Part shown: one piece after another, positions 33,125-40,453 of the stretch | Layout of the letters: each line of letters starts with the position of its first letter | How positions within the stretch are numbered: position 1 is the first letter of the stretch | Source: Nonomuraea thailandensis | Lineage (GTDB): Bacteria; Actinomycetota; Actinomycetes; Streptosporangiales; Streptosporangiaceae | Assembly: GCF_024172165.1 (NCBI RefSeq) | Contig: NZ_JAMZEB010000002.1 | Coordinates: 4,051,501-4,115,500, forward strand | Length of the DNA stretch: 64,000 bases | Reading direction: 5' to 3' | Translations under genes and position numbers: made by a program | The notes under the pieces: model-generated | Seen by the model: the letters and a program-made list of their open reading frames with translations, nothing else | Databases searched by the model: none | Told to the model about the DNA's origin: nothing

Positions 33125-33939
33125 GCCTGCCCGCGACGCTGAGCGAGAACACCTTGGAGCGCCTGACCGGCGCGCTGGATCTGCGGGTGAGCCAGGACGT
33201 GCCGCTGTCCTCGCCGCTGTGCCCGGGGCCGGTCGGCCGCCTGCGCGTCCTGCGCCCCGAAGGCGCGGAGGACACGGCAGATCAGGTGGCCGCAGCCGAT
33301 CAGGTGGGCGTGGCAGATCAGGTGGGCGTGGCAGAGCAGGTCGGCGCGGCAGAGCAGGTCGGCGCGGCAGAGCGGGTCGGCGTGGCGGGTGAGGTGGCGA
33401 AGGTGGTCGCGGTGTCGCTGGTGGTGCCGCCGATCGGCCTCGACAGCCACATGATCTTCGCCTTCACCCGCCCCGCCTCCACGATCCCCCACTTCACCCT
33501 GGACGCCGTTGTGTCGGCCGACCACCACGCCATGCACCTCGACCTGGTCCCCCGCGCCGACCTGGCCGTGCACCTGGACTACCTCGACACCTGCTTCCTG
33601 CCCCTCACCGACCCCCTGGAGACCGCCTGGCGGCTCGACGGCCTGTCACCGGCGGCGGTGGCCCCGCGCCAGCGGGCGATGATGTCCCCCTGGATGCTGG
33701 TCTGCCGCGCCACCGAGGAGGCGTTCGCCGAGCTCGGCCCCACCGTGCACACCTATCTCGACCACTGGCTGCGCCTGCTCGCCACGGGCGTCCCCCCGGC
33801 CGGCGGCGACCCGGCCGCCCGCGACCGCGCCAACCGGGCCAACCTGTTCTCCCCCGGCGTGGACCCCGTCTGGCACCAGGTCACCCGGCTGCTGGGCGAG
33901 GAGCAGTGCGAGCGGGTGCGAGGGGAGTTACTGCGATGA
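33121..33939 (+). CDS. Ferredoxin-dependent bilin reductase/RCCR-superfamily-like protein
   Basis: 272 aa overlapping the Rieske gene by 4 bp. Not a close match to any one family. Residues 120-147 (STIPHFTLDA, then HLDLVPRADL) parallel RVPHLGIAL...DFIPRACL of the RCCR-like neighbour and the PLFGCDIV...ADLSP part of phycocyanobilin:ferredoxin reductase (PcyA). SPWMLVCR (189-196) and the C-terminal helix pair with RDRANRAN...DPVWHQVTRLLGEE also follow the bilin-reductase pattern. A bilin or linear tetrapyrrole reductase is therefore suggested. Residues 53-92 are an 18-bp-repeat-encoded low-complexity loop unlike any relative. Ferredoxin would be the electron donor if the assignment holds. Confidence 0.55.
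   Translation: MSLPATLSENTLERLTGALDLRVSQDVPLSSPLCPGPVGRLRVLRPEGAEDTADQVAAADQVGVADQVGVAEQVGAAEQVGAAERVGVAGEVAKVVAVSLVVPPIGLDSHMIFAFTRPASTIPHFTLDAVVSADHHAMHLDLVPRADLAVHLDYLDTCFLPLTDPLETAWRLDGLSPAAVAPRQRAMMSPWMLVCRATEEAFAELGPTVHTYLDHWLRLLATGVPPAGGDPAARDRANRANLFSPGVDPVWHQVTRLLGEEQCERVRGELLR
33277..33402. repeat. Six to seven 18-bp tandem repeats inside the bilin-reductase-like gene
   Basis: GCAGATCAGGTGGGCGTG-type units from 33277, ending in a diverged copy at 33402. They encode ADQVGV/AEQVGA repeats, an in-frame insertion between the first 50 residues and the core of the protein. Confidence 0.8.
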
Positions 33940-34850
33940 GCGGGCCCAGCGAGTGGCAGCAGCGCATCGAGGGCGAGTGGCACGGCCGCCCGTCCCTCTT
34001 CGACGCCACCGGCGCCTGGCAGGGCTACGAGGACATCCGCCGTTCCTCGGTCTACGACGACGGCACGGTCACGTACCGCATGGACGGCGGCCTGGAGGGC
34101 GGCGGGCCGCTGGCCGGCCGCTTCAAGCTGGGCGCGCCGTTCGCGTTCGGCGTGACCGACGCCGGCGGCGACCGCCTCTACACGGGCCCCGACTTCCACG
34201 GCTCCGGCCGCCCGTACGGGGGGTTCGTGGACGCCCGCTACTACGGGCCCGGCTGGCAGGTGGACCTCAACACCTGGAACCAGACGATCGGCGACACCCA
34301 GGTCTACTCGTCGCTGCTGTTCCAGGGGCCGGCCGTGGTCGGCTGCTTCAACGGCCTCTACACCCGCGACCCCGCGCAGGTGGCCGACTGGCTGCGCGCC
34401 GAGACGGCGAACGGGCCGGTGCCGTACATCCTGCCCACGAAGCAGGCCGGCGCGTACGGCGGCGCGTGCGAGGTGTTCGGTCCCGACCAGAAGCCGCGCG
34501 GCACCGTGCGGGTCACCGTGGAGCTGGAGCCGATCGACCTGCTCAGGACCCGCCACCACGTCACGTGGACGGGCGCGCTGGACCGCCGCCACACCGTGGA
34601 GGTGCGCAGGGACGGGTTCCGCTCCTTCTTCGAGGGGCCGGGCGCGTGGGGCAACGCGCAGGCGTACGGGCGGGCGAGCTTCCCCAGCCTGCACTTCGCC
34701 GACGGCACGCGGCTGGCCGGGCGCGAGTTCATGATGGACGCCACTGCCGGGATGGGCGCGGGCGCCACCATGGCCGTGGCCTGCGAGCTCTTCGAGGGCA
34801 ACGTGCTCGCCGCCGTGCTGCACGGGGTGCTGACATGGTCATCGTCCTGA
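33936..34850 (+). CDS. Unknown 304-aa protein, possibly calycin-like barrel
   Basis: Starts at ATG 33936 overlapping the previous stop. It is rich in Gly, Trp and Tyr with regularly spaced strands (WHGRPSLFDATGAWQGYEDI, YDDGTVTYRMDGGLEGG, GPGWQVDLNTWNQTIGDTQV, VVGCFNGLYTRD), no signal peptide and no catalytic motif I recognise. The strand pattern suggests a beta-barrel of lipocalin or AttH type, which would suit binding of a tetrapyrrole intermediate, but this is speculation from spacing and context. It sits between the bilin-reductase-like gene and the NOL-like SDR and overlaps the latter by 16 bp, so it is surely co-expressed with them. Confidence 0.65.
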   Translation: MSGPSEWQQRIEGEWHGRPSLFDATGAWQGYEDIRRSSVYDDGTVTYRMDGGLEGGGPLAGRFKLGAPFAFGVTDAGGDRLYTGPDFHGSGRPYGGFVDARYYGPGWQVDLNTWNQTIGDTQVYSSLLFQGPAVVGCFNGLYTRDPAQVADWLRAETANGPVPYILPTKQAGAYGGACEVFGPDQKPRGTVRVTVELEPIDLLRTRHHVTWTGALDRRHTVEVRRDGFRSFFEGPGAWGNAQAYGRASFPSLHFADGTRLAGREFMMDATAGMGAGATMAVACELFEGNVLAAVLHGVLTWSSS

Positions 34851-35542
34851 CCGGCGCCACCCGCGGCATCGGCCGCGGGCTGGCCGAGCAGTTCCGCGCC
34901 CGCGGCCACGAGGTCGTCGGCTGCGGCACCAGCGGCGGGGACGTGGCCTGCGACGTCCGCGACCGCGAGCAGGTGTCCGCGGTGTGGGAGGCCGCCGTGG
35001 AGCGGCACGGGCGCGTGGACATGTGGATCAACAACGCCGGCGTCACGCAGGCCCGCAAGCCGCTGTGGGAGCTGGACGCCGGCGAGGCCCGCCGGGTGAT
35101 CGACGTCAACCTCGCCGGTGTGCTCAACGGCTGCGCGGTGGCGCTGCGCGGCATGGCCGCCCAGGGGCACGGTCACGTGTGGAACATGGAGGGGCTGGGC
35201 AGCGACGGCCGTACCGTGCCGGGCCTGGCCGTCTACGGCGCGAGCAAGCGCGCGCTGACCTACCTCACGCTCGCGCTGGCCAAGGAGGTGCCGCCGGGCG
35301 TCTCGGTCGGGCTGCTCAGCCCCGGCATGGTCGTCACGGACCTGCTGCTGCGCGACCTGAACCCGCGCTCGCGGCGGGTGTTCGACCTGCTGGCCGACCG
35401 GGTGGAGACCGTGACGCCGTGGCTGGCCGAGCAGGCCGTCAGACGGGCCCGCAACGGCGCCCACGTGCGCTGGCTGACCGGGCGCAGGATCGCGGCCCGT
35501 TTCGCGCTGGCCCCGTTCACCGATCGGAGGGTGCTGCCATGA
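34835..35542 (+). CDS. SDR with chlorophyll(ide) b reductase (NOL/NYC1) signature
   Basis: 235 aa. NAD(P) motif TGATRGIGRG (6-15), WINNAG (64-69), catalytic Ser near 123 and Y134-x3-K138 (VYGASK) form a complete classical SDR. What singles it out is the segment around residues 116-125 (WNMEGLGSDG), which matches the FN(I/M)DGAGSDG motif of plant NOL/NYC1, together with LLSPGMVVTDLLL and the C-terminal RWLTGRRIAARFAL that parallels NOL's RFLTG end. Those enzymes reduce the C7 formyl group of chlorophyll b. A general carbonyl reductase is the alternative. It lies within the RCCR/chlorophyllase-like run and overlaps both neighbours. Confidence 0.75.
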   Translation: MVIVLTGATRGIGRGLAEQFRARGHEVVGCGTSGGDVACDVRDREQVSAVWEAAVERHGRVDMWINNAGVTQARKPLWELDAGEARRVIDVNLAGVLNGCAVALRGMAAQGHGHVWNMEGLGSDGRTVPGLAVYGASKRALTYLTLALAKEVPPGVSVGLLSPGMVVTDLLLRDLNPRSRRVFDLLADRVETVTPWLAEQAVRRARNGAHVRWLTGRRIAARFALAPFTDRRVLP

Positions 35543-36279
35543 CCGACGCGCTCGGCTGGCGCCGCAAGTTCGGCGTGATCGCCCCGTCCACGAACACCAT
35601 CGTCGAGCCCGACTTCTACCGCATGACCGTGCCGGGCGTGACGGCGCACTTCGGCCGCATCCACATCCGCGACCAGAGCATGGCCGGGGACGAGGGCATG
35701 CAGCGGCTGCTGGAGCAGATCCGCCAGGAGCTCGGCGCGGCCTGCGAACGGGTGCTGACGTGCGAGCCCGACTACATGGTGATGGGCATGTCCGCGGAGA
35801 CGTTCTGGGGCGGTGTGGAGGGGAACCGGCAGTTCGTCCGGCAGATCCGCGGCCTGACCGGCCTGGAGGTGGCCACCGGCGCCGAGGCGTGCGAGCGGGC
35901 GCTGCGGCTGTACGGGGCGCGCCGCATCGGCGTGGTCACCCCCTACCAGCCGGTCGGCGACGAGAACGTGGTGCGGTTCTTCTCCGAGATCGGCTTCGAG
36001 GTGGCCGCCATCAAGGGGCTGAAGTGCCCCACGGCGGTGTCGATCGCCCACGTCGGCGAGGCGGAGCTGCGCGAGGCCGTGACGCAGGTCGCCCCGGGTG
36101 TGGACGCGGTCGTGCAGTGCGGCACCAACCTGTCGATGGTCGGCCTGGCCGACGAGGCGGAGCGCTGGCTCGGCCTGCCCGTCATCGCGATCAACGCCGC
36201 CACCTGGTGGATGGCGCTGCGCGACAACGGCATCGAGGACCGGGTGCACGGCGCGGGCAGCCTGCTGCGGGAGCACTGA
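35539..36279 (+). CDS. Maleate isomerase/arylmalonate decarboxylase-family protein
   Basis: 246 aa, ATG overlapping the SDR stop. The Asp/Glu-racemase-like fold is shown by FGVIAPSTNTIVEPDF at the start, IGVVTPYQPVGDENVVRFF and VVQCGTNLSM. Cys194 matches in position the second catalytic Cys of maleate cis-trans isomerases; the first Cys is replaced around residues 83-86 (GMSAE), as in arylmalonate decarboxylases, which keep only one. It could isomerise a substituted maleate to a fumarate, or decarboxylate a malonate. Together with the imidase and amidase of the minus-strand arm, a maleate step is attractive (inference). Confidence 0.82.
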   Translation: MTDALGWRRKFGVIAPSTNTIVEPDFYRMTVPGVTAHFGRIHIRDQSMAGDEGMQRLLEQIRQELGAACERVLTCEPDYMVMGMSAETFWGGVEGNRQFVRQIRGLTGLEVATGAEACERALRLYGARRIGVVTPYQPVGDENVVRFFSEIGFEVAAIKGLKCPTAVSIAHVGEAELREAVTQVAPGVDAVVQCGTNLSMVGLADEAERWLGLPVIAINAATWWMALRDNGIEDRVHGAGSLLREH

Positions 36280-36280
36280 C

Positions 36281-36931
36281 ATGGACTACCCGCTCGCTCT
36301 GGCGCTCGTCGACTTCCTGCCGGTGCTGGCCATGGCGGCCGGGATCGCGCTGCTCGCGCCGTTCGCGGCCCGGACCCGGGGGCGCCTGCCCGGGTGGGCG
36401 GCGCTGGCCGGGGGTGTGCTGGTGGTGCTCGGCGGGCTGCTCAAGGCCGTGTGGAAGCTGCTGGTGGCGGCGGGCGGGCCCGACGTGGGGTGGCTGGCCG
36501 GGGTGCAGTTCTACCTGTTCGGGCCGGGGTTCGCGCTGCTGGCGTGGGCGGTGCTGGGCAGGAGGCCGCCGCTGTGGGGGATGGCCGGCTTCGCGGCGGC
36601 GGGCGTGGCCGCGGCGCTCGCCACGGGCGCGACGTGGCCGCTGCTGCTGGTGACCACCGTGTGCGCCACGATCCTCGGCGTGCGGCTGCTGCTGCTGTCC
36701 CGCCATCCCGCCGGGCGGGCGCTGTTCGGGTTCAACCTGCTCGGCACGTACGCCATGGGGCTGCTCGCCTCGCGTCCGGAGCAGACCATCGCCCTGCAGT
36801 GGGTGGAGGAGACGCTCAACACGCTCATCTGGACGGCCTTCGCCGTGGCCGTCCTGCGGCTGACGCGGCAGGACGTTCCCGCCGGCAACCGCTCCGAACG
36901 GACAGGAGAGACGCCATCGCCACTTCAGTGA
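36281..36931 (+). CDS. Polytopic membrane protein of unknown function
   Basis: 216 aa with about seven hydrophobic segments (for example LALVDFLPVLAMAAGIALLA, WAALAGGVLVVLGGLLK, TWPLLLVTTVCATILGV), short loops and a soluble C-terminal tail. No transporter family motif was recognised. It begins 1 bp after the maleate-isomerase-like gene and its stop overlaps the start of the secreted hydrolase, so it is part of the operon. Uptake or membrane anchoring of a hydrophobic substrate is possible but not shown. Confidence 0.75.
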   Translation: MDYPLALALVDFLPVLAMAAGIALLAPFAARTRGRLPGWAALAGGVLVVLGGLLKAVWKLLVAAGGPDVGWLAGVQFYLFGPGFALLAWAVLGRRPPLWGMAGFAAAGVAAALATGATWPLLLVTTVCATILGVRLLLLSRHPAGRALFGFNLLGTYAMGLLASRPEQTIALQWVEETLNTLIWTAFAVAVLRLTRQDVPAGNRSERTGETPSPLQ

Positions 36932-37851
36932 TGCGGCTGTGCGCCGCCATCGTGCTCGCCGTCGCCGCCCTCGCCTCCCCCGCGGTTGCCACGCCTGCGT
37001 GGGTGAGCTCGCACGAGGTCCGGATCGGCGCGGACCCCGCGACCGTCCACCTGCCTCCCGGCAGGACCGCGCTGCCCGTCGCGCTGCTGCTGCAGGGCGG
37101 GAACGTGCCCCGGGAGAGCTACGGCCGCTTCGCCAGGACGGTGGCCGGCTTCGGCTTCGCCGTCGTGGTGCCCGATCATCGGCGGGCCGTGGGGCCGGTG
37201 AGCGGGCTGTTCCCGGAGAGCGCGCAGCTCGGCGCCACCGTGGAGTGGGCCGCGCAGGAGAACGCGCGGGCGGGCTCGCCTCTCGCCGGGCGGCTGGACG
37301 CCGGCCGGCTGGTGCTGCTCGGGCACTCGTTCGGGGCCGCGGCGGGGCTGTTCGCCGTGGGGAACGCGTGCGTGCCGCCGTTCTGCTTCGGTCCCGTCTA
37401 CCAGCGGCCCGCCGCCTTGCGCGCCGCCGCCTTCTACGGGGCCGCCACCGCCTCGCAGGGCGGGGCGGTGGTGCCTGTGGCCAATGCCGGGGTGCCCGTC
37501 GCGCTCGTTCAGGGTGAGGTCGACGGCGTCAACCCGCGTGCCGCGGCCCGCGCCACGTACGACGGGCTGTCGTCGCCGCCGAAGGCGTACGTCACGGTGG
37601 GCGGCGCCAACCACTACGGGCTCACCGACACGCAGACGCCCGCGGGGGCGGCGCCGGATCCCTCGGCGCAGATCGTCGGGCAGCAGGTCAGCATCGACGC
37701 GGCGGCCAGGTGGAGCGCGCTGTTCCTGCGCGCCTCGCTCGGCGACGCGCTGGCCGAGGCCTACGTGTACGGCTTCGGCGACGCCTCCGACGACACCGTG
37801 AGCGTCGTGTCGGTCCGCGCCGCGGCGGCCCCGGGCGGTGGCGGCACATGA
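36931..37851 (+). CDS. Secreted chlorophyllase-like alpha/beta hydrolase
   Basis: 306 aa from ATG 36931 (GTG 36928 alternative). A signal peptide is evident: MRLCAAIVLAVAALASPAVA with cleavage near residue 20. The mature domain shows LPVALLLQGGNVPRESYGRF and GFGFAVVVPDHR, again the chlorophyllase/dienelactone-type arrangement; Ser133 lies in GHSFGAAAG, with Asp in QGEVDGVNP and His in GGANHYGLTD. It shares the GANH(F/Y) motif with the cytoplasmic hydrolase at 30958. Export suggests extracellular attack on a bulky ester such as chlorophyll; a polyester or lipid esterase is the alternative. It overlaps the lyase gene by 4 bp. Confidence 0.78.
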   Translation: MRLCAAIVLAVAALASPAVATPAWVSSHEVRIGADPATVHLPPGRTALPVALLLQGGNVPRESYGRFARTVAGFGFAVVVPDHRRAVGPVSGLFPESAQLGATVEWAAQENARAGSPLAGRLDAGRLVLLGHSFGAAAGLFAVGNACVPPFCFGPVYQRPAALRAAAFYGAATASQGGAVVPVANAGVPVALVQGEVDGVNPRAAARATYDGLSSPPKAYVTVGGANHYGLTDTQTPAGAAPDPSAQIVGQQVSIDAAARWSALFLRASLGDALAEAYVYGFGDASDDTVSVVSVRAAAAPGGGGT

Positions 37852-38942
37852 GGACGGGCGCGACCGGCGCAGGCGTTCCCGACGCGGGCACGACCAGCGC
37901 AGGCGTTCCCGGCGCGGACGCGACCGGCGCCGCGCAGGTGACCGTGGTGGAGGTCGGGCCGCGGGACGGGCTGCAGAACGAGCCGGTCACCCTCGGCACC
38001 GACGACAAGGTCGCCTACGTCGAGGCGCTGGCCGAAGCCGGGCTGACCAGGATCGAGGCAGTCGGTTTCGCCCACCCGCGCCTGGTCCCGCAGCTCGCCG
38101 ACGCCGAGCAGGTGATGGCCGAGGTGCCCAGGCGCGACGGCCTGTCCTACATCGGGCTGGTCCTCAACGCGCGCGGACTCGAACGGGCGCTCTCCGCGGG
38201 CGTGGACGAGGTCAACGTCGTCCTGGTCGCCACCGAGACCTTCTCGCGGCGCAACCAGAACATGACGGTCGCCGAGGCCCTGGCCTCCTTCGCCGGCATC
38301 GCCGCCCGCGCCTCGGGGCTGCGCGTGACGGCCACGATCGGGGCCGCGTTCGGCTGCCCGTTCGAGGGCGAGGTGGGGATCGGGCACGTGGCCGAGCTGG
38401 CTCGGCGGTGCGCGGAAGCGGGCGCGGACGAGATCGCGCTGGCCGACACGATCGGCGTGGGCGTGCCCGCCGACGTGCGGCGGCTGGTGTCGGCCGTGCG
38501 GGAGCGGACGTCGCTGCCGCTGCGCTTCCACTTCCACAACACCCGCAACACCGGCTACGCCAACGCCCTGGCCGCCGTGGAGGCGGGGGCGTCGGCGCTG
38601 GACGCCAGCAGCGGCGGGCTCGGCGGCTGCCCGTTCGCGCCGGCCGCGACCGGCAACATCGCCACCGAGGACCTCTCCTACGCGTTGCACCGGTCGGGCA
38701 TCGGCACGGGCGTGCGGCTCGACCGGCTGGTCACCGCCGCCTCCTTCGTCGGGGAACGCCTCGGCAAGCAGGTCCCGGCCCTGCTCGGCCGCGCGGGCGA
38801 CTTCCCGCCCGCCCAGGCACGGGAAGCCGACGACTTCCCGCCCGCCCAAGCGCGGGAAGCCGACGACTTCCCGCCCACCCAGGCACGTGAAGCGGACGGC
38901 TCTCCGCCCGCACGAGCACGGGCGCGGGAGGCGGGCGGGTGA
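37848..38942 (+). CDS. Hydroxymethylglutaryl-CoA lyase-like enzyme
   Basis: 364 aa from ATG 37848. DRE-TIM metallolyase motifs are intact: VEVGPRDGLQNEPV near residue 35, FHFHNTRNTGYANALA with the HxH metal ligands near 233, and the catalytic Cys in GGLGGCPFAPAATGN near 263. Such lyases cleave 3-hydroxy-3-methylglutaryl-CoA-type esters to acetyl- or propionyl-CoA plus an oxo acid. Both ends carry low-complexity repeats, and the C-terminal tail is dispensable relative to homologues. It overlaps both neighbours by 4 bp and would suit cleavage of a branched hydroxyacyl-CoA made by the following ligase. Confidence 0.92.
   Translation: MRTGATGAGVPDAGTTSAGVPGADATGAAQVTVVEVGPRDGLQNEPVTLGTDDKVAYVEALAEAGLTRIEAVGFAHPRLVPQLADAEQVMAEVPRRDGLSYIGLVLNARGLERALSAGVDEVNVVLVATETFSRRNQNMTVAEALASFAGIAARASGLRVTATIGAAFGCPFEGEVGIGHVAELARRCAEAGADEIALADTIGVGVPADVRRLVSAVRERTSLPLRFHFHNTRNTGYANALAAVEAGASALDASSGGLGGCPFAPAATGNIATEDLSYALHRSGIGTGVRLDRLVTAASFVGERLGKQVPALLGRAGDFPPAQAREADDFPPAQAREADDFPPTQAREADGSPPARARAREAGG
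37866..37925. repeat. Two 30-bp in-frame repeats at the lyase N-terminus
   Basis: Imperfect copies at 37866-37895 and 37896-37925 (core GCGCAGGCGTTCCCG), encoding GAGVPDAGTT/SAGVPGADAT ahead of the catalytic domain. Confidence 0.7.
38799..38930. repeat. About four 33-bp in-frame repeats at the lyase C-terminus
   Basis: Units begin at 38799, 38832, 38865 and (diverged) 38898, each coding for DFPPAQAREAD-like eleven-residue repeats. They lie after the last structural element of the lyase. Confidence 0.82.
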
Positions 38943-40453
38943 CGGTCCGGCTCTCGATCGCGGGCGGGATCCGCGAGGTGGCCGCCGCGTCCCCGGACGT
39001 GGTGGCGGTGGTGGACGGGGACCGGCGGCTGACGTACCGGGGGCTGGACGACCGGTCCAGCCGCCTGGCGAACGCGCTGCTGGCCGCCGGCCTGCGCACG
39101 GGCGAGCGGGTGGCGGTGCTGCTCGGCAACCGCCTCGAGTACGCGGAGGTCGCGGCGGGCATCGCCAAGGCGGGCCTGGTCATGGTCCCGCTCAACCCCC
39201 GGATGACGCCGCCCGAGAGCGCGTACGTCCTCGGCCACTCAGGCGCGCGGGCGCTCGTCGCCGACCAGGCGCACGCCGCAGCGGTCGAGGGCGTGGCGGT
39301 GCCGCCCGTGGTGCTGTCCCTGGGCGGGGCGGGGCTCGGCCCCTCGTACGAGGCGGCGCTGGCCACGGCCGAGGCCACCGACCCGCGCAGCGGCACAGGC
39401 GACCTCGACCCGTTCTGCGTCGCCTACACCTCGGGCACCACCGGCAGCCCCAAGGGCGTGGTGATCAGCCACCGCTCCCGCTGCCTCACCTTCTACGCCT
39501 CCGCCCTGGAATGGGGTCTCGGTCCCGGACGCCGTACGATCGCGGTCGCCCCGATGTACCACGGCGCGGGCTTCGCGTTCGGCTACGCCCCCCTCTGCAC
39601 CGGCGGCACCGTCGCCATGTTGCGTTCCTGGGACCCGGAGCGGCTGCTGGCGATGATCGCCCGGGAGCGCGCCCAGTCGGTGTTCCTCGTCCCCACGCAC
39701 GCCCACATGCTGCGCGCCCTCGGTCCCGCCGCGCTGCGCGCGCACGACCTGTCCTGCCTCGACACCCTGTTCTTCAACGCGGCGGCCCTGCCGGGGCCGC
39801 TCAAGGAGTGGGTGCTGGAGACGTTCCCCGGCGTCGGCGTGCACGAGCTGTACGGCTCGACGGAGGCGGGCATCGTGACCGACTGCCGCCCCGCGGACGC
39901 GCGCCGCAAGCTCGGCTCGGTCGGCCGCCCGTGGTTCATGACCGAGGTCAGGATCGTGGACGAGGAGGGGAACCCGGCGTCGCGCGGCGAGTTGTTCAGC
40001 CGCTCCCCCTTCCTGATGAACGGTTACCTCGGCGACCCCGGCGCCACGGCCGCCTGCACCACCTCCGACGGCTTCCTGACCAGCGGCGACATCGTCGAAC
40101 GCGACGACGAGGGCTTCATCTACGTCGTCGGCCGCAAGAAGGACATGATCATTTCGGGTGGCGTGAACATCGCGCCGCGCGAGGTCGAGGAGGCCCTGGC
40201 CACGTTCCCCGGGGTGGCGGAGGCGGCCGTGGTCGGCCTGCCGGACGAGCGGTGGGGCGAGCGGGTGACCGCGTTCGTGGTCGCGCTGCCCGGCGCCCGC
40301 CTGGACGCGGCGGCGCTGGTCGCGCACTGCCGTACCCGGCTGAGCGGGCCGAAGGTCCCGCGGACGGTGGAGCTGGTCGAGGCGTTGCCGAGGAACGCCG
40401 CGGGCAAGATTCTCAAGCGCGCGTTGAAGGAGAGCCATGCGCCCCCACGTTGA
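38939..40453 (+). CDS. Acyl-CoA ligase (AMP-forming)
   Basis: 504 aa from GTG 38939 overlapping the lyase stop. P-loop YTSGTTGSPKG near residue 163, VHELYGSTEAG near 302, and the C-terminal hinge SGDIVERDDEGFIYVVGRKKDMI with catalytic Lys in RNAAGKILKRAL define the ANL superfamily. It activates a carboxylic acid as an acyl-AMP and then CoA thioester in the cytoplasm. In context it would prime an acid generated by the aldehyde dehydrogenases or hydrolases for the lyase and hydratases. Acid specificity is unknown. The bicupin gene starts within its 3' end. Confidence 0.92.
   Translation: MTVRLSIAGGIREVAAASPDVVAVVDGDRRLTYRGLDDRSSRLANALLAAGLRTGERVAVLLGNRLEYAEVAAGIAKAGLVMVPLNPRMTPPESAYVLGHSGARALVADQAHAAAVEGVAVPPVVLSLGGAGLGPSYEAALATAEATDPRSGTGDLDPFCVAYTSGTTGSPKGVVISHRSRCLTFYASALEWGLGPGRRTIAVAPMYHGAGFAFGYAPLCTGGTVAMLRSWDPERLLAMIARERAQSVFLVPTHAHMLRALGPAALRAHDLSCLDTLFFNAAALPGPLKEWVLETFPGVGVHELYGSTEAGIVTDCRPADARRKLGSVGRPWFMTEVRIVDEEGNPASRGELFSRSPFLMNGYLGDPGATAACTTSDGFLTSGDIVERDDEGFIYVVGRKKDMIISGGVNIAPREVEEALATFPGVAEAAVVGLPDERWGERVTAFVVALPGARLDAAALVAHCRTRLSGPKVPRTVELVEALPRNAAGKILKRALKESHAPPR

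Noticed and set aside
33277..33402. Regular 18-bp repeats as a CRISPR array
   Set aside because: No spacers; direct, in-frame, contiguous units inside a coding gene, and no cas genes in the window.
33936..34850. SGR/NYE-type Mg-dechelatase that would complete the chlorophyll pathway
   Set aside because: The sequence shows no resemblance to the SGR core that I can recall; left as unknown.
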